A stretch of 64,000 nt of DNA from Actinoplanes sp. NBC_00393. Its GTDB lineage: Bacteria; Actinomycetota; Actinomycetes; Mycobacteriales; Micromonosporaceae. The position numbers and the translations under genes are program-made. The notes under the pieces were generated by a model. That model saw only the letters and a program-made list of their open reading frames with translations, searched no databases and was not told where the DNA came from. Shown here in pieces: positions 42,235 to 52,926 of the stretch. The stretch lies in assembly GCF_036053395.1 (NCBI RefSeq), contig NZ_CP107942.1, positions 5,546,501 through 5,610,500 on the forward strand. Direction: 5' to 3'. Position 1 is the first letter of the stretch. The number at the start of each line of letters is the position of its first letter.

Positions 42235-42490
42235 TGCCGTTCTCCAGCCAGGCCGGCTGCCGTTGTCCAGCTTGGCGGTGGGCCAGCTGCCGTTCTCCAG
42301 CTTGGCGGTGGGCCAGCTGCCGTTCTCCAGCTTGGCGGTCGGCCGGCTGCCGTTGTCCAGCTGGCGGTGGGCCGGCTGCCGTTGTCCAGCTGGCGGTGGG
42401 CCGGCTGCGTTCTCCAGTTAGGCGATCGGCAGGCTGCCGTTGTCCAGCTGGCGGTGGGCCGGCTGCGTTCTCCAGTTAGGCGATCGGCAG
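42235..42490. repeat. 29/30/58-bp repeats derived from the Nudix 3' end
   Basis: Units such as GGCCAGCTGCCGTTCTCCAG plus CTTGGCGGTG recur eight or nine times, first with 30 or 29 bases and then as two longer copies that contain GGCGATCGGCAGGCTGCCGT. That longer copy is the same as the 3' end of the Nudix gene (42476-42515), so the array seems to have grown by copying the gene's end. Confidence 0.9.
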
Positions 42491-42949
42491 GCTGCCGTTC
42501 TCCAGATAGGCGGTCGTGCCGTCGGCGCGAGCCCGGATCGCTGCGGCCACGCGGCGGGCGAGGAGGGTGGAAAGGCGGTCGACGGCCTCTGGTTCGGCGC
42601 ACCAGGCCCAGCTGCGCAGCTCGTCCGCGGGCAGGCTGATCCGGGCCGTCTGCTCCGCGTCGAGGACCCCGCCGTCGAAGACGAGCATGAAACCCTCGGT
42701 CCGTTCCGGCCTGGGCGGCACCCAGTCGGTGACCAGCAGCCTGCCGATCGGAAGCGTCAGGCCGAGCTCCTCTTTGAGCTCGCGCTGCGCGGCGGCCAGT
42801 GGCGACTCGTCGGCCTCGACGCAGCCGCCCGGAATCTCCCAGTCCGGCTTGTAGGCCGGCTCGACCAGCAGCACCCGGCCGGTTGGATCGGAGAGCAGGA
42901 CGCCCGCTCCCATCCGCTTACGAGGCAACGTCGCCGTGAAATCCCCCAT
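42476..42949 (-). CDS. Nudix hydrolase
   Basis: A 157-aa protein with a good Nudix box, GGCVEADESPLAAAQRELKE followed by ELGL, near residue 43-66. The N-terminus VLLSDPTGRVLLVEPAYKPDWEIPGG is typical. It hydrolyses a nucleoside diphosphate derivative; the actual substrate cannot be read. I chose ATG 42949 (MGDFTATL), because the earlier codons lie in a repeat. Its last 12 codons are shared with the repeat array downstream. Confidence 0.88.
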   Translation of the reverse strand: MGDFTATLPRKRMGAGVLLSDPTGRVLLVEPAYKPDWEIPGGCVEADESPLAAAQRELKEELGLTLPIGRLLVTDWVPPRPERTEGFMLVFDGGVLDAEQTARISLPADELRSWAWCAEPEAVDRLSTLLARRVAAAIRARADGTTAYLENGSLPIA

Positions 42950-42978
42950 CACCCCACCGTATTCGTCCCGCCAACCCC

Positions 42979-43358
42979 GGCTGGCGCTCACGGCTGCTTC
43001 AGCGGCGCCGAAACAACACTGAGCGTCAGCCGGTCAACCTCGGCTGACGCTCACGGCTGTTTCGGCGGCGCTGAAACGACACTGAGCGCCAGCCGGACAA
43101 CCTCGGCTGACGGTCACGGCTGCTTCGGCGGCGCTGAAACGACACTGAGCGCCAGCCGGACAACCTCGGCTGGCGGTCACGGCTGCTTCGGCGGCCCGGA
43201 TACAGCAGTCAGCGCCAGCCCGCAGGACCAGCCCAAGCCTGGCTGGCGGTCACGGCTGTTTCGGCGGCGCTGAGACGACACTCAGCGTCAGCTGGGCGAA
43301 CCCGGCTGACCTACAGGGCTGTCTCGGCGGCGTTTTGGCAGCGCTGGGGGTCAGCCGG
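42979..43358. repeat. 63-bp tandem repeats between Nudix and fadD17
   Basis: GGCTG(A/G)C starts at 42979, 43042, 43105, 43168, 43241 and 43304 (63, 63, 63, 73, 63). Units end GCG(T/C)CAGCC. They fill the 410-bp gap completely and run up to the fadD17 stop codon. Sequence is clearly related to the arrays at 5.6, 20.7 and 49.9 kb (shared TTCGG, GAAACGAC, CTGAGCGCCAGCCGG). Confidence 0.95.
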
Positions 43359-43359
43359 G

Positions 43360-44904
43360 CTAGATGGCTCGGGAGCGGGCGGACCAGTAGGGGTCTCGGA
43401 GGTGGCGTTTGTAGAGCTTGCCGTTCGGGTCGCGGGGCAGCTCGTCGACGTAGTCGATGGTTCGGGGCAGTTTGAACTTCGCGAGGCGGCCGCCCAGGAA
43501 GTCCAGCAGCGAAACGGTCAGCGCCGGGCCGGGGGTTACGCCGGGGGCGGGCTGGACCACGGCCTTGATCTCCTCGCCCCACTCGTCGTGGGGGATGCCG
43601 AAGACGGCTACGTCGCCGACGGACGGGTGGACGGCCAGTTCGTTCTCGATCTCTGCCGGATAGACGTTCACGCCGCCGGTGATGATGACGTCGGCGGCGC
43701 GGTCGCAGAGGAACAGGTAGCCGTCGTCGTCGAGGTAGCCGATGTCGCCGACGGTGAACATGCGGTCGCGCCAGGAGGCCCGGGTCTTGTCGGCGTCGTT
43801 GTGGTATTCGAACGTGGCGTCGCCCATCTGCAGGTAGACCTGGCCGGGAGTGCCGACCGGGGCGTCCTTGCCGTCGTCGTCGAGGACACGGACGCGGGAG
43901 CCGGGCCAGGCGCGGCCGACTGAGCCGGGACGGTCGAGCCATTCGGCGGCGGTGATCAGGGTGCCGCCGCCTTCGGAGGCCGCGTAGTACTCGATCACTA
44001 CCGGGCCGAACCAGTCGAGCATCTGCTGTTTCACCGGCTGCGGGCACGGGGCGGCGCCGTGGATCATCGCGCGCATCGAGGAGACGTCAGTGGCGGCGCG
44101 AACCGAGGACGGGAGGGCGAGCAGGCGGCGGAACTGGGTGGGGACCATGTGACTGTGGGTGACCCGGTGCCGGTTCACCAGGGAGAGGAACTGCGCAGCG
44201 TCCCAGTGGTCCATCACGACGACGGTGTGGCCGAACTGGACGGAGATCACCGCGAAGTTCATCACCGCCGTGTGGTAGAGCGGTGAGCAGCACAGATGCA
44301 CGTGATCGTCGAACGGCCGGAGCCCGAACAGGCCGAAGAACCAGAGCGAGACGGGCGGCACGTCGTCCGGGTCGAGGCCGAGCAGCGGGCGGCGTACCCC
44401 TTTGGGCCGGCCGGAGGTGCCGGACGTGTAGACCATGAGCGCGCCGAGCGTACGCCCGTCGGGTCTGCCTGATCCGCCCGCGCCGAGCGTGGCCAGTGGC
44501 TCGAAGCCCGGGATGTCGCCGACCGCGTAGCGGGCGCCGGAGAATGCGGACGAAGCCGATGCCGCCACGGCGGCCTCGGCGAAGCGGGCGTGCGCGATGA
44601 AGGCACGCGCGCCGCTGTCGCGCAGGATGTAGCCGAGCTCAGATCCGGTCAAATGCCAATTCAGGGGTACGACGTGAAGCCCGATCTGAACCGCCGCGAA
44701 ATAGGCGGTGAGGATGTCGGCGCCGTTCGGCAGCAGCAGGGCCACGGTGTCCCCGGCCTTGAGCCCGGCTGCACGCAGACCGCGGCCGATCCGGTCGGCC
44801 TCGGCCGCCAGCTCGCCGTAGGTGACAGTGCGCCCGTCGGCCTCGACAACGGCCGCGAGCTGCGGTGACTGGTGCGCGACGGTCCACATCCCGATCCCGG
44901 TCAT
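43360..44904 (-). CDS. fadD17: FadD17-like steroid acyl-CoA ligase
   Basis: A 514-aa AMP-forming ligase. P-loop VYTSGTSGRPKGVRRP near residue 160, YYAASEGGGTLIT near 308, GDIGYLDDDGYLFLCDR near 392 and the C-terminal lysine in PRDPNGKLYKRHL. Length and placement next to the Rv3521-Rv3523 type operon point to FadD17 (Rv3506), which activates C24/C5 side-chain acids; other KstR-regulon ligases cannot be excluded. ATG 44904 lies 10 bases from a KstR operator. Confidence 0.83.
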   Translation of the reverse strand: MTGIGMWTVAHQSPQLAAVVEADGRTVTYGELAAEADRIGRGLRAAGLKAGDTVALLLPNGADILTAYFAAVQIGLHVVPLNWHLTGSELGYILRDSGARAFIAHARFAEAAVAASASSAFSGARYAVGDIPGFEPLATLGAGGSGRPDGRTLGALMVYTSGTSGRPKGVRRPLLGLDPDDVPPVSLWFFGLFGLRPFDDHVHLCCSPLYHTAVMNFAVISVQFGHTVVVMDHWDAAQFLSLVNRHRVTHSHMVPTQFRRLLALPSSVRAATDVSSMRAMIHGAAPCPQPVKQQMLDWFGPVVIEYYAASEGGGTLITAAEWLDRPGSVGRAWPGSRVRVLDDDGKDAPVGTPGQVYLQMGDATFEYHNDADKTRASWRDRMFTVGDIGYLDDDGYLFLCDRAADVIITGGVNVYPAEIENELAVHPSVGDVAVFGIPHDEWGEEIKAVVQPAPGVTPGPALTVSLLDFLGGRLAKFKLPRTIDYVDELPRDPNGKLYKRHLRDPYWSARSRAI

Positions 44905-44914
44905 GCCGCGACTC

Positions 44915-44928
44915 TATAACTCGTTCCA
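44915..44928. promoter_or_regulatory. KstR-type operator for fadD17 (TATAACTCGTTCCA)
   Basis: All eight fixed positions match TnnAACnnGTTnnA. It lies 10 bases upstream of the fadD17 start on the minus strand. Confidence 0.78.
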
Positions 44929-44970
44929 TCTATGGAAAAGCTTCTGGACAGCCCGCTTGCCGACGAATAT

Positions 44971-44984
44971 TGGAACGTGTTTCA
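44971..44984. promoter_or_regulatory. KstR-type operator for the ltp operon (TGGAACGTGTTTCA)
   Basis: All eight fixed positions match. It lies 21 bases upstream of the DUF35 gene and 42 bases from the first site, suggesting one operator per direction. Confidence 0.8.
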
Positions 44985-45005
44985 CTCAACGGCGTGGAAG
45001 CGCCC

Positions 45006-45923
45006 ATGGCCATCGCCTTCGACTACACGCGGTCGCTCGGGCCGGTGCTGGGCCGGTTCATGGCGGGCCTGCGGGACCGCCGGGTGCTCGGCAGCCGGAC
45101 CGCTGACGGGCGGGTTCACGTGCCGCCGGTGGAGTACGACCCGGTCACGCTCGCCCCGGTCGAGGACCTGGTCGAGGTCGCGAGCGTCGGCACGGTCGTC
45201 ACCTGGACCTGGATGGAACGGCCGGTCGAGGGGCAGCCGCTGGAGGAGCCCTTCGGGTGGGCGCTGATCCGGCTCGACGGGGCGGACACTCCGCTGCTGC
45301 ACGCGGTCGACGCGGGTGCGCGGGAGAACATGCGCACCGGGATGCGGGTGCGGGTCCGCTGGGCAGCCGAGCGCACCGGCCACATCCGGGACATCGAGTG
45401 CTTCGAGCCCGGCGTGGAGGCGGTAGAACCAGACGCCGAGGGTGAGCCGGTCACGATCATGACCACGCCGATCCGGCTGAGCTATCGGCACACCACCTCC
45501 GACGAGGAGGACCGGTATCTGCGGGCGCTCGCCGAGGGGCGGCTGATCGGCCAGCGCTGCCCGGCCTGCCACAAGGTGTACGTGCCACCCCGCGTCTGCC
45601 CCGCCGACGGCGTCGCACCGGACGAGGTCGTGGAGATCGCCGACCGCGGCACGGTCACCACCTTCTGCGTGGTCAACGTGCCGTTCGCGGGGCAGCGGCT
45701 GACCCCGCCGTACGTGGTGGCCCAGGTGTTGCTCGACGGCGCGGACATCCCGATCCCGCATCTCGTCCTCGGCGTCGAGGCCGAGCAGGTGCGGATGGGG
45801 TTGCGGGTGGCCGCGGTCTGGCGGGACCGGTCGGAGTGGTCCACGACGCCGGAGAACATCGCGCACTTCGAGCCGGCCGGTGAGCCGGACGCGCCCTACG
45901 AGTCGTATGCGGAGCACCTGTGA
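45006..45923 (+). CDS. tandem DUF35/OB-fold protein, Rv3521-like
   Basis: A 305-aa protein with two OB-fold domains and a zinc ribbon (CPACHKVYVPPRVCPADG near residue 186). Such proteins bind the acyl-CoA and pair with thiolase-like retro-aldolases: ChsH2 or Rv3521 with Ltp2, Ltp3 or Ltp4. The second domain has VTTFCVVNVPFAGQ and PPYVVAQVLLDGAD. Followed directly by ltp4 and ltp3, as in Rv3521-Rv3523. Start ATG 45006 is 21 bases after the operator. Confidence 0.88.
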   Translation: MAIAFDYTRSLGPVLGRFMAGLRDRRVLGSRTADGRVHVPPVEYDPVTLAPVEDLVEVASVGTVVTWTWMERPVEGQPLEEPFGWALIRLDGADTPLLHAVDAGARENMRTGMRVRVRWAAERTGHIRDIECFEPGVEAVEPDAEGEPVTIMTTPIRLSYRHTTSDEEDRYLRALAEGRLIGQRCPACHKVYVPPRVCPADGVAPDEVVEIADRGTVTTFCVVNVPFAGQRLTPPYVVAQVLLDGADIPIPHLVLGVEAEQVRMGLRVAAVWRDRSEWSTTPENIAHFEPAGEPDAPYESYAEHL

Positions 45924-46912
45924 ACGCCGTCGCCGTCGTCGGTTTCGCCCGGTCCGATCAGTCGCTGACGACGAGCGGGGTGGAGACCCTGGTGCCCGTG
46001 ATCGGGGACGCTCTGCAACAGGCCGGGCTCGCCAAGCGTGAGGTGGACTTCTGGTGCTCCGGATCGTCGGACTATCTGGCGGGGCGGGCGTTCTCGTTCG
46101 TCAACGCGGTGGACGCGATCGGGGCGGTTCCGCCGATCAGCGAGTCGCACGTGGAGATGGACGCGGCCTGGGCGCTGTACGAGGCGTACCTCAAGATTCT
46201 GGCCGGGGAGGCCGAGACGGCGCTGGTGTACGGGTTCGGCAAGGGGACGGCCGGTGAGTTGCATCGGGTGCTGGCTCTGCAGCTGGACCCGTACACGGTG
46301 GCGCCCCTCTGGCCGGATGCGGTGAGTGTGGCTGCTTTGCAGGCCCGGCTCGGGCTGGAGGCCGGGTTGTTCACCGAGCGCGAGATGGCGTCGGTGGCGG
46401 CCCGCGACTCGGGTGGCGATGTCGAGGAGATGCTCGGTCGGCCGTACATCGCGGATCCTTTGCGTGCCCACGACGTCGCGCGAGTCGGTGACGGCGCCGC
46501 AGCCATCGTGCTCGCCGCCGGCGATCGTGCCCGTGGATGCCGGGAGCGCCCCGCCTGGATCTCCGGGATCGCGCATCGCGTCGACCCGCAGGGGCTGGGT
46601 GAGCGGGATCTGACCGCGGTGCCGTCGGCGACCGCGGCCGGCCGCGATGCCGGGCTGGACAGTGACGTGGACGCGGTGGCGTTGCATGCGCCGTTCACAC
46701 CGCAGGAGCTGCTGTTGCGGGCGGCGCTCGGTGTCGCCGGGGAGAAGGTCGTCCCCAGCGACGGCGATGCGATGTTCTCGGCCGGGCTGTCCCGGATCGG
46801 CGCCGCGGCCGAGGAGATCATGTCCGGCCGGGCGGAGCGGGCCGCCGGGCACGCGACCAGCGGACCTGCGCTACAGCAGAATCTCGTCTGCGTCATGGAG
46901 GCGGCATCGTGA
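45920..46912 (+). CDS. ltp4: Ltp4-like thiolase-fold lipid-transfer protein
   Basis: A 330-aa SCP-x/thiolase-like protein. It reads ESHVEMDAAWALYEAYLKILAGEAETALVYGFGK and later the GDGAAAIVLAAGD motif; the C-terminal GHATSGPALQQN replaces the usual GHxxGG loop, which suggests a regulatory or non-catalytic subunit. Ltp4 (Rv3522) cooperates with Rv3521 and Ltp3. GTG start overlaps the previous stop. Confidence 0.87.
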   Translation: MNAVAVVGFARSDQSLTTSGVETLVPVIGDALQQAGLAKREVDFWCSGSSDYLAGRAFSFVNAVDAIGAVPPISESHVEMDAAWALYEAYLKILAGEAETALVYGFGKGTAGELHRVLALQLDPYTVAPLWPDAVSVAALQARLGLEAGLFTEREMASVAARDSGGDVEEMLGRPYIADPLRAHDVARVGDGAAAIVLAAGDRARGCRERPAWISGIAHRVDPQGLGERDLTAVPSATAAGRDAGLDSDVDAVALHAPFTPQELLLRAALGVAGEKVVPSDGDAMFSAGLSRIGAAAEEIMSGRAERAAGHATSGPALQQNLVCVMEAAS

Positions 46913-48060
46913 GGAGAGCGGCGGTACTCGGGACCGGGCAGACCGAACACCGCACCCGGCGCACCGACGTCTCGATGGCGGGCCTGTGCCGGGAGGCGAT
47001 CGACCGGGCCCTCGCCGACGCCGGCACCGACTGGTCGCAGATCGACGCCGTGGTGCTCGGCAAGGCGCCCGACCTGTTCGAAGGCGTGATGATGCCGGAG
47101 CTGTTCCTGGCCGCGTCGCTGGGCGCCGCCGGGAAACCGCTGCTGCGGGTGCACACCGCCGGATCGGTGGGCGGGGCCACCGCGATCGTGGCGACCAGCC
47201 TGATCCGGGCCGGCGTGCACCGGCGGGTGCTGGCCGTCGCGTTCGAGAAGCAGTCCGAGTCGAACGCGATGTGGGCGCTCTCGATCCAGCCGCCGTTCAC
47301 CGCGCCGATCGGGGCCGGGGCGGGCGGCTACTTCGCGCCGCACATCCGGTCGTACATCCGCCGGTTCGACGCGCCGCCGCACATCGGGACGCTGGTGGCG
47401 GTCAAGGATCGCCGCAACGGGGCGCTCAATCCGTACGCCCACCTGCGCCAGCCCGACATCACCCTGGAGTCGGTGCGCGAGTCGCGGATGCTGTGGGATC
47501 CGATTCGGTACGACGAGACGTGCCCCTCCTCCGACGGGGCGTGTGCCGTCGTGATCGGCGACGAGGCGGCGGCGTCTGCCTCCACGCGGCAGGTGGCCTG
47601 GATCCGGGCGACCGCCATGCGGACCGAGCCGACGTTCTACTCGGGCAAGGACCACGTCAATCCGCAGGCGGGGGCGCTGGCCGCGGCGTCGTTGTGGGCT
47701 GCCGCCGGGATCAAGTCGCCGCTGGACGAGATCGATGTCGCCGAGCTGTACGTCCCGTTCTCATGGTTCGAGCCCATGTGGCTGGAGAACGTCGGATTCG
47801 TCGGACAGGGGCAGGGCTGGAAGCTCGTCGAAAGCGGCGAGACCCGCATCGGCGGAGCGCTCCCCGTGAACCCGTCCGGCGGTGTCCTCTGCTCCAACCC
47901 GATCGGCGCATCCGGCCTGCTGCGCTTCGCCGAAGCTGCCATGCAGGTGATGGGCCGGGCCGGTGAACACCAGGTGCCGGGCGCCGCGACGGCGCTCGGG
48001 CACGCCTACGGGGGCGGATCCCAGTTCTTCTCCATGTGGGTGGTCGGGAGACAGCCATGA
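46909..48060 (+). CDS. ltp3: Ltp3-like aldolase/thiolase
   Basis: A 383-aa thiolase-fold protein. It has a normal GHAYGGGSQFFSMWV C-terminal loop, VHTAGSVGGATAIVATSLIRAG where thiolases carry the active-site Cys (here Ser), and SSDGACAVVIGDEA. Such replacements are typical of the Ltp retro-aldolases that release propionyl-CoA-type fragments from side chains. With the DUF35 protein and Ltp4 it should form one complex. GTG start overlaps the ltp4 stop; the stop overlaps the cholesterol oxidase start. Confidence 0.88.
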   Translation: MRRAAVLGTGQTEHRTRRTDVSMAGLCREAIDRALADAGTDWSQIDAVVLGKAPDLFEGVMMPELFLAASLGAAGKPLLRVHTAGSVGGATAIVATSLIRAGVHRRVLAVAFEKQSESNAMWALSIQPPFTAPIGAGAGGYFAPHIRSYIRRFDAPPHIGTLVAVKDRRNGALNPYAHLRQPDITLESVRESRMLWDPIRYDETCPSSDGACAVVIGDEAAASASTRQVAWIRATAMRTEPTFYSGKDHVNPQAGALAAASLWAAAGIKSPLDEIDVAELYVPFSWFEPMWLENVGFVGQGQGWKLVESGETRIGGALPVNPSGGVLCSNPIGASGLLRFAEAAMQVMGRAGEHQVPGAATALGHAYGGGSQFFSMWVVGRQP

Positions 48061-49670
48061 AACGTCGTACCGTGCTCCAGGCCGGCGCCCTGAGCGTCGG
48101 CGCCGTGGCCCTCGAACAGGTGCCCGCCCTGCGGGGACGCACCGCTGTGATCATCGGGAGCGGGTTCGGTGGTGCGGTCGCCGCGTACCGGCTGGCCCAG
48201 GCCGGCATGGTGGTGACGGTGCTGGAGCGGGGACGCCGCTGGACCGTGGACGGTTCCGGCACCACGTTCTGCACGATCAGCAACCCGGACTGGCGGTGCG
48301 CGTGGTTCGGTGACCGGCCGCCGCTGGGCCTGGACACCAGCAAGACCATCGAGCGCCGGGCCGGCCTCATTCAGAAGCACATCGGTGACGGCATCCAGGT
48401 GATGTGCGGCGCGGGCGTCGGTGGTGGCTCGCTGGTGATCGGGATGTTCTTCCCGCAGCCGCGCCGGGGCGACTGGGAGAAGGTGTACCCACCTCAGCTC
48501 TCCTACTCGGAATTCGACAGCGTCTACTGGCCGCGGGCCCGGCAGAACCTCGGCGTCTCACCCCTTCCTGCGGACATCCAGGCCGCGGCCGGTTACGAGG
48601 GCGCCCGGTCCTGGCTGCAGTACATCGCGGAGTTCGGGCGTACCGCGGTGCCGGTGCCGTTCGGCGTCGACTGGGACGTGGTCCGCGACGAGATCGCCGG
48701 GCGGGTGGTCAAATGCCACAGCATCGGCGAAGGGCCGTTCGGCAGCAACTCCGGCGCCAAGAACAGCGTCGACCGCAACTATCTCGCCTGGGCCGAGGCG
48801 ACCGGCAACGTCCAGGTCCTGCCGTTGCACGAGGTCACCGAGATCCGCGAGGTGTCCGGCCAGGAACGCTTCGAGGTGGCGGCACGGCAGATCGACGACC
48901 GGGGCACGGTGCTGGCGTCCAAAGTGCTGCCCGCGGAGTTCGTGTTCCTGGCGGCCGGGTCGCTGGGCAGCACGTCACTGCTGCTCACCTCCCGCGCCCG
49001 GGGGCGGCTGCCCCGGCTGACCAGCACCGAGATCGGCAAGGGCTGGGGCAACAACGGGGACTTCCTGGTGGCCCGGCTGAACCTGCGCAAACCCGTCGGC
49101 AGCGCCCAGGGCGGGCCGGGCAACGTGCGGTTCTTCGACGACAGCAACCCGTACGCCCCCGCCGCCATGGCCTGGGAAGCCGCCCCCATCCCGTCCTGGC
49201 TGCCGGGCACCACCGCCCACCTGATCACCAGCCTGGCCCCGGAACGCGGCGAGATCCGCTACGACGCCGCCACCGGCACCGGCAAGGTCCACTGGCCGTA
49301 CGCCGAGATGGCCACCTCGTCCGACAAAGCCGGCCGCGACCTGGTCAGCCGGCTGTGGTGGCAGACCGAGGGAAGTCGCGGCAGTCTGCTCACCGGCCTG
49401 CCCTCCTACGACCGCAACACCGGCATGGGCCTGGGCTCCCGCAACACCTACCACCCGCTCGGCGGCCTGGTGATGGGCAAGGCCACCGACTACACCGGCC
49501 GGGTGGCCGGATACCCCAACCTCTACTGCGTGGACGGCGCCCTGCTGCCTGGCTCCGCCGCCCTGGCCAACCCGTCGCTGACGATCACCGCCAATGCCGA
49601 ACGCTGCCTGGACCACTTCCTGGCAACCCACACCACAGGGGTACGCGCGACGAGTCCCGCCGAACCGTGA
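48057..49670 (+). CDS. choD: cholesterol oxidase (GMC family), Tat-type N-terminus
   Basis: A 537-aa FAD flavoprotein that converts cholesterol and O2 to cholest-4-en-3-one and H2O2. The N-terminus MKRRTVLQAGALSVGAVAL has twin arginines and a hydrophobic stretch, as in Tat-exported oxidases. Then VIIGSGFGGAVAAYRL (FAD), GAGVGGGSLV near residue 121, NTYHPLGGLVMG with the active-site His, and SAALANPSLT with the active-site Asn. It is the last gene of the DUF35-ltp4-ltp3 operon (ATGA overlap), so expression follows the KstR site at 44971. Confidence 0.92.
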   Translation: MKRRTVLQAGALSVGAVALEQVPALRGRTAVIIGSGFGGAVAAYRLAQAGMVVTVLERGRRWTVDGSGTTFCTISNPDWRCAWFGDRPPLGLDTSKTIERRAGLIQKHIGDGIQVMCGAGVGGGSLVIGMFFPQPRRGDWEKVYPPQLSYSEFDSVYWPRARQNLGVSPLPADIQAAAGYEGARSWLQYIAEFGRTAVPVPFGVDWDVVRDEIAGRVVKCHSIGEGPFGSNSGAKNSVDRNYLAWAEATGNVQVLPLHEVTEIREVSGQERFEVAARQIDDRGTVLASKVLPAEFVFLAAGSLGSTSLLLTSRARGRLPRLTSTEIGKGWGNNGDFLVARLNLRKPVGSAQGGPGNVRFFDDSNPYAPAAMAWEAAPIPSWLPGTTAHLITSLAPERGEIRYDAATGTGKVHWPYAEMATSSDKAGRDLVSRLWWQTEGSRGSLLTGLPSYDRNTGMGLGSRNTYHPLGGLVMGKATDYTGRVAGYPNLYCVDGALLPGSAALANPSLTITANAERCLDHFLATHTTGVRATSPAEP

Positions 49671-49699
49671 CAGTCCCGCCTCGCCGCGCGATCAATGAG

Positions 49700-49913
49700 C
49701 GGCGGCCGGCCAGCACGAGCCGCCAGCCACACACGTCTCACCGCCCGCGAAACAGGCCTGACCGGCGGCCGGCCAGCACGAGCCGCCAGCCAGACACGTC
49801 TCACCGCCCGCGAAGCAGGCCTGACCGGCGGCCGGGCGGTGCGAGCCGCCAGCAGGGCGGGTTCCCGGGCCGGGAAACATGCGTGGAGGGCGGCCAGGCA
49901 ACCCGAGACGTCG
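49700..49913. repeat. 63-bp repeats after choD (subfamily of the 30-kb array)
   Basis: GGCGGCCGGC anchors at 49701, 49764 and 49827 (63 each) and 49889. Units include GAGCCGCCAGCCACACACGT or close forms, resembling the array at 30.2-30.56 kb in period and in the GCCGCCAGCCA core. It occupies the first part of the 634-bp gap between choD and cyp125. Confidence 0.9.
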
Positions 49914-50215
49914 GCGGCTGACCACCAGCGCTGCCTCAGCCGTCGCGAAGCGGCACCCAGCGATAGCCGGCAGGGCGGCTGACGGCGGCCGCGAAGCGGC
50001 GGACGGCGTCAGCCGGGTGGGCGGCGACCGCGAAGCGGCGGACGGCGTCAGCCGGGTGGGCGGCGACCGCGAAGCGGCGGACGGCGTCAGCCGGGTGGGC
50101 GGCGGCCGCGAAGCGGCGGGCGGCGTCAACCCGGTGGGCCGCGGCCGCGAAGCGGCGGGCGGCGTCAGCCGGGTGGGCGGCGACCGCAAAGCGGCGGGCG
50201 GCGTCGGCCGGGTGG
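49914..50215. repeat. GCTGAC-family repeats, then 39-bp repeats
   Basis: One unit of the GCTGAC family begins at 49914. From about 49977 six units of 39 bases follow (CGGCGACCGCGAAGCGGCGG plus ACGGCGTCAGCCGGGTGGG), a shortened form of the 63-bp unit that keeps the GCGTCAGCCGGG end. From 50216 to 50304 nothing else is seen. Confidence 0.92.
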
Positions 50216-50304
50216 GTGACCGGCTGGGTGAGCCCGGCGCGGGCGCTGGGGCCGGGAGGGCAGCAGTGGTCGCGGCCGCACGAGGGAGGACGTGTAGGCG
50301 TACC

Positions 50305-52750
<2,446 letters not shown>

Positions 52751-52761
52751 GGAGTTTGTCG

Positions 52762-52926
52762 ATGCTACTGGTGAAGAGCCTGGTGGTGGGCGCGGCCATC
52801 GCGGTCGTGCTCGCGGTCATCGGGGTCACCGCGATGATGGCAGCGCTCAACCCGAGCGCCGCCGAGGTGGCCTCCACGTCCAACGAGGACCCGGCGGTTC
52901 CGCCGGACTTCTACGGCACCCGCTGA
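52762..52926 (+). CDS. small single-pass membrane protein, DUF2613-like
   Basis: A 54-aa protein 11 bases after fadA5 with ribosome site GAGGAG. Residues 4-30 form one hydrophobic helix (LVKSLVVGAAIAVVLAVIGV), then a polar tail ending in DFYGTR. The size and YG(S/T)R end fit the DUF2613 type of actinobacterial small membrane proteins. Because it is in the KstR-linked fadA5 transcript it could assist an envelope step of sterol uptake, but this is a guess. Its end overlaps the convergent glycosyltransferase by 16 bases. Confidence 0.65.
   Translation: MLLVKSLVVGAAIAVVLAVIGVTAMMAALNPSAAEVASTSNEDPAVPPDFYGTR

Noticed and set aside
42979..43358. Possible CRISPR array
   Set aside because: The whole 63-bp unit is repeated with no unique spacers, and no cas gene is present.
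44932..45005. ATG at 44932 as start of the DUF35 gene or of a small gene
   Set aside because: It is in a different frame from the DUF35 gene and its product is a shadow peptide; a KstR-type site lies inside it.
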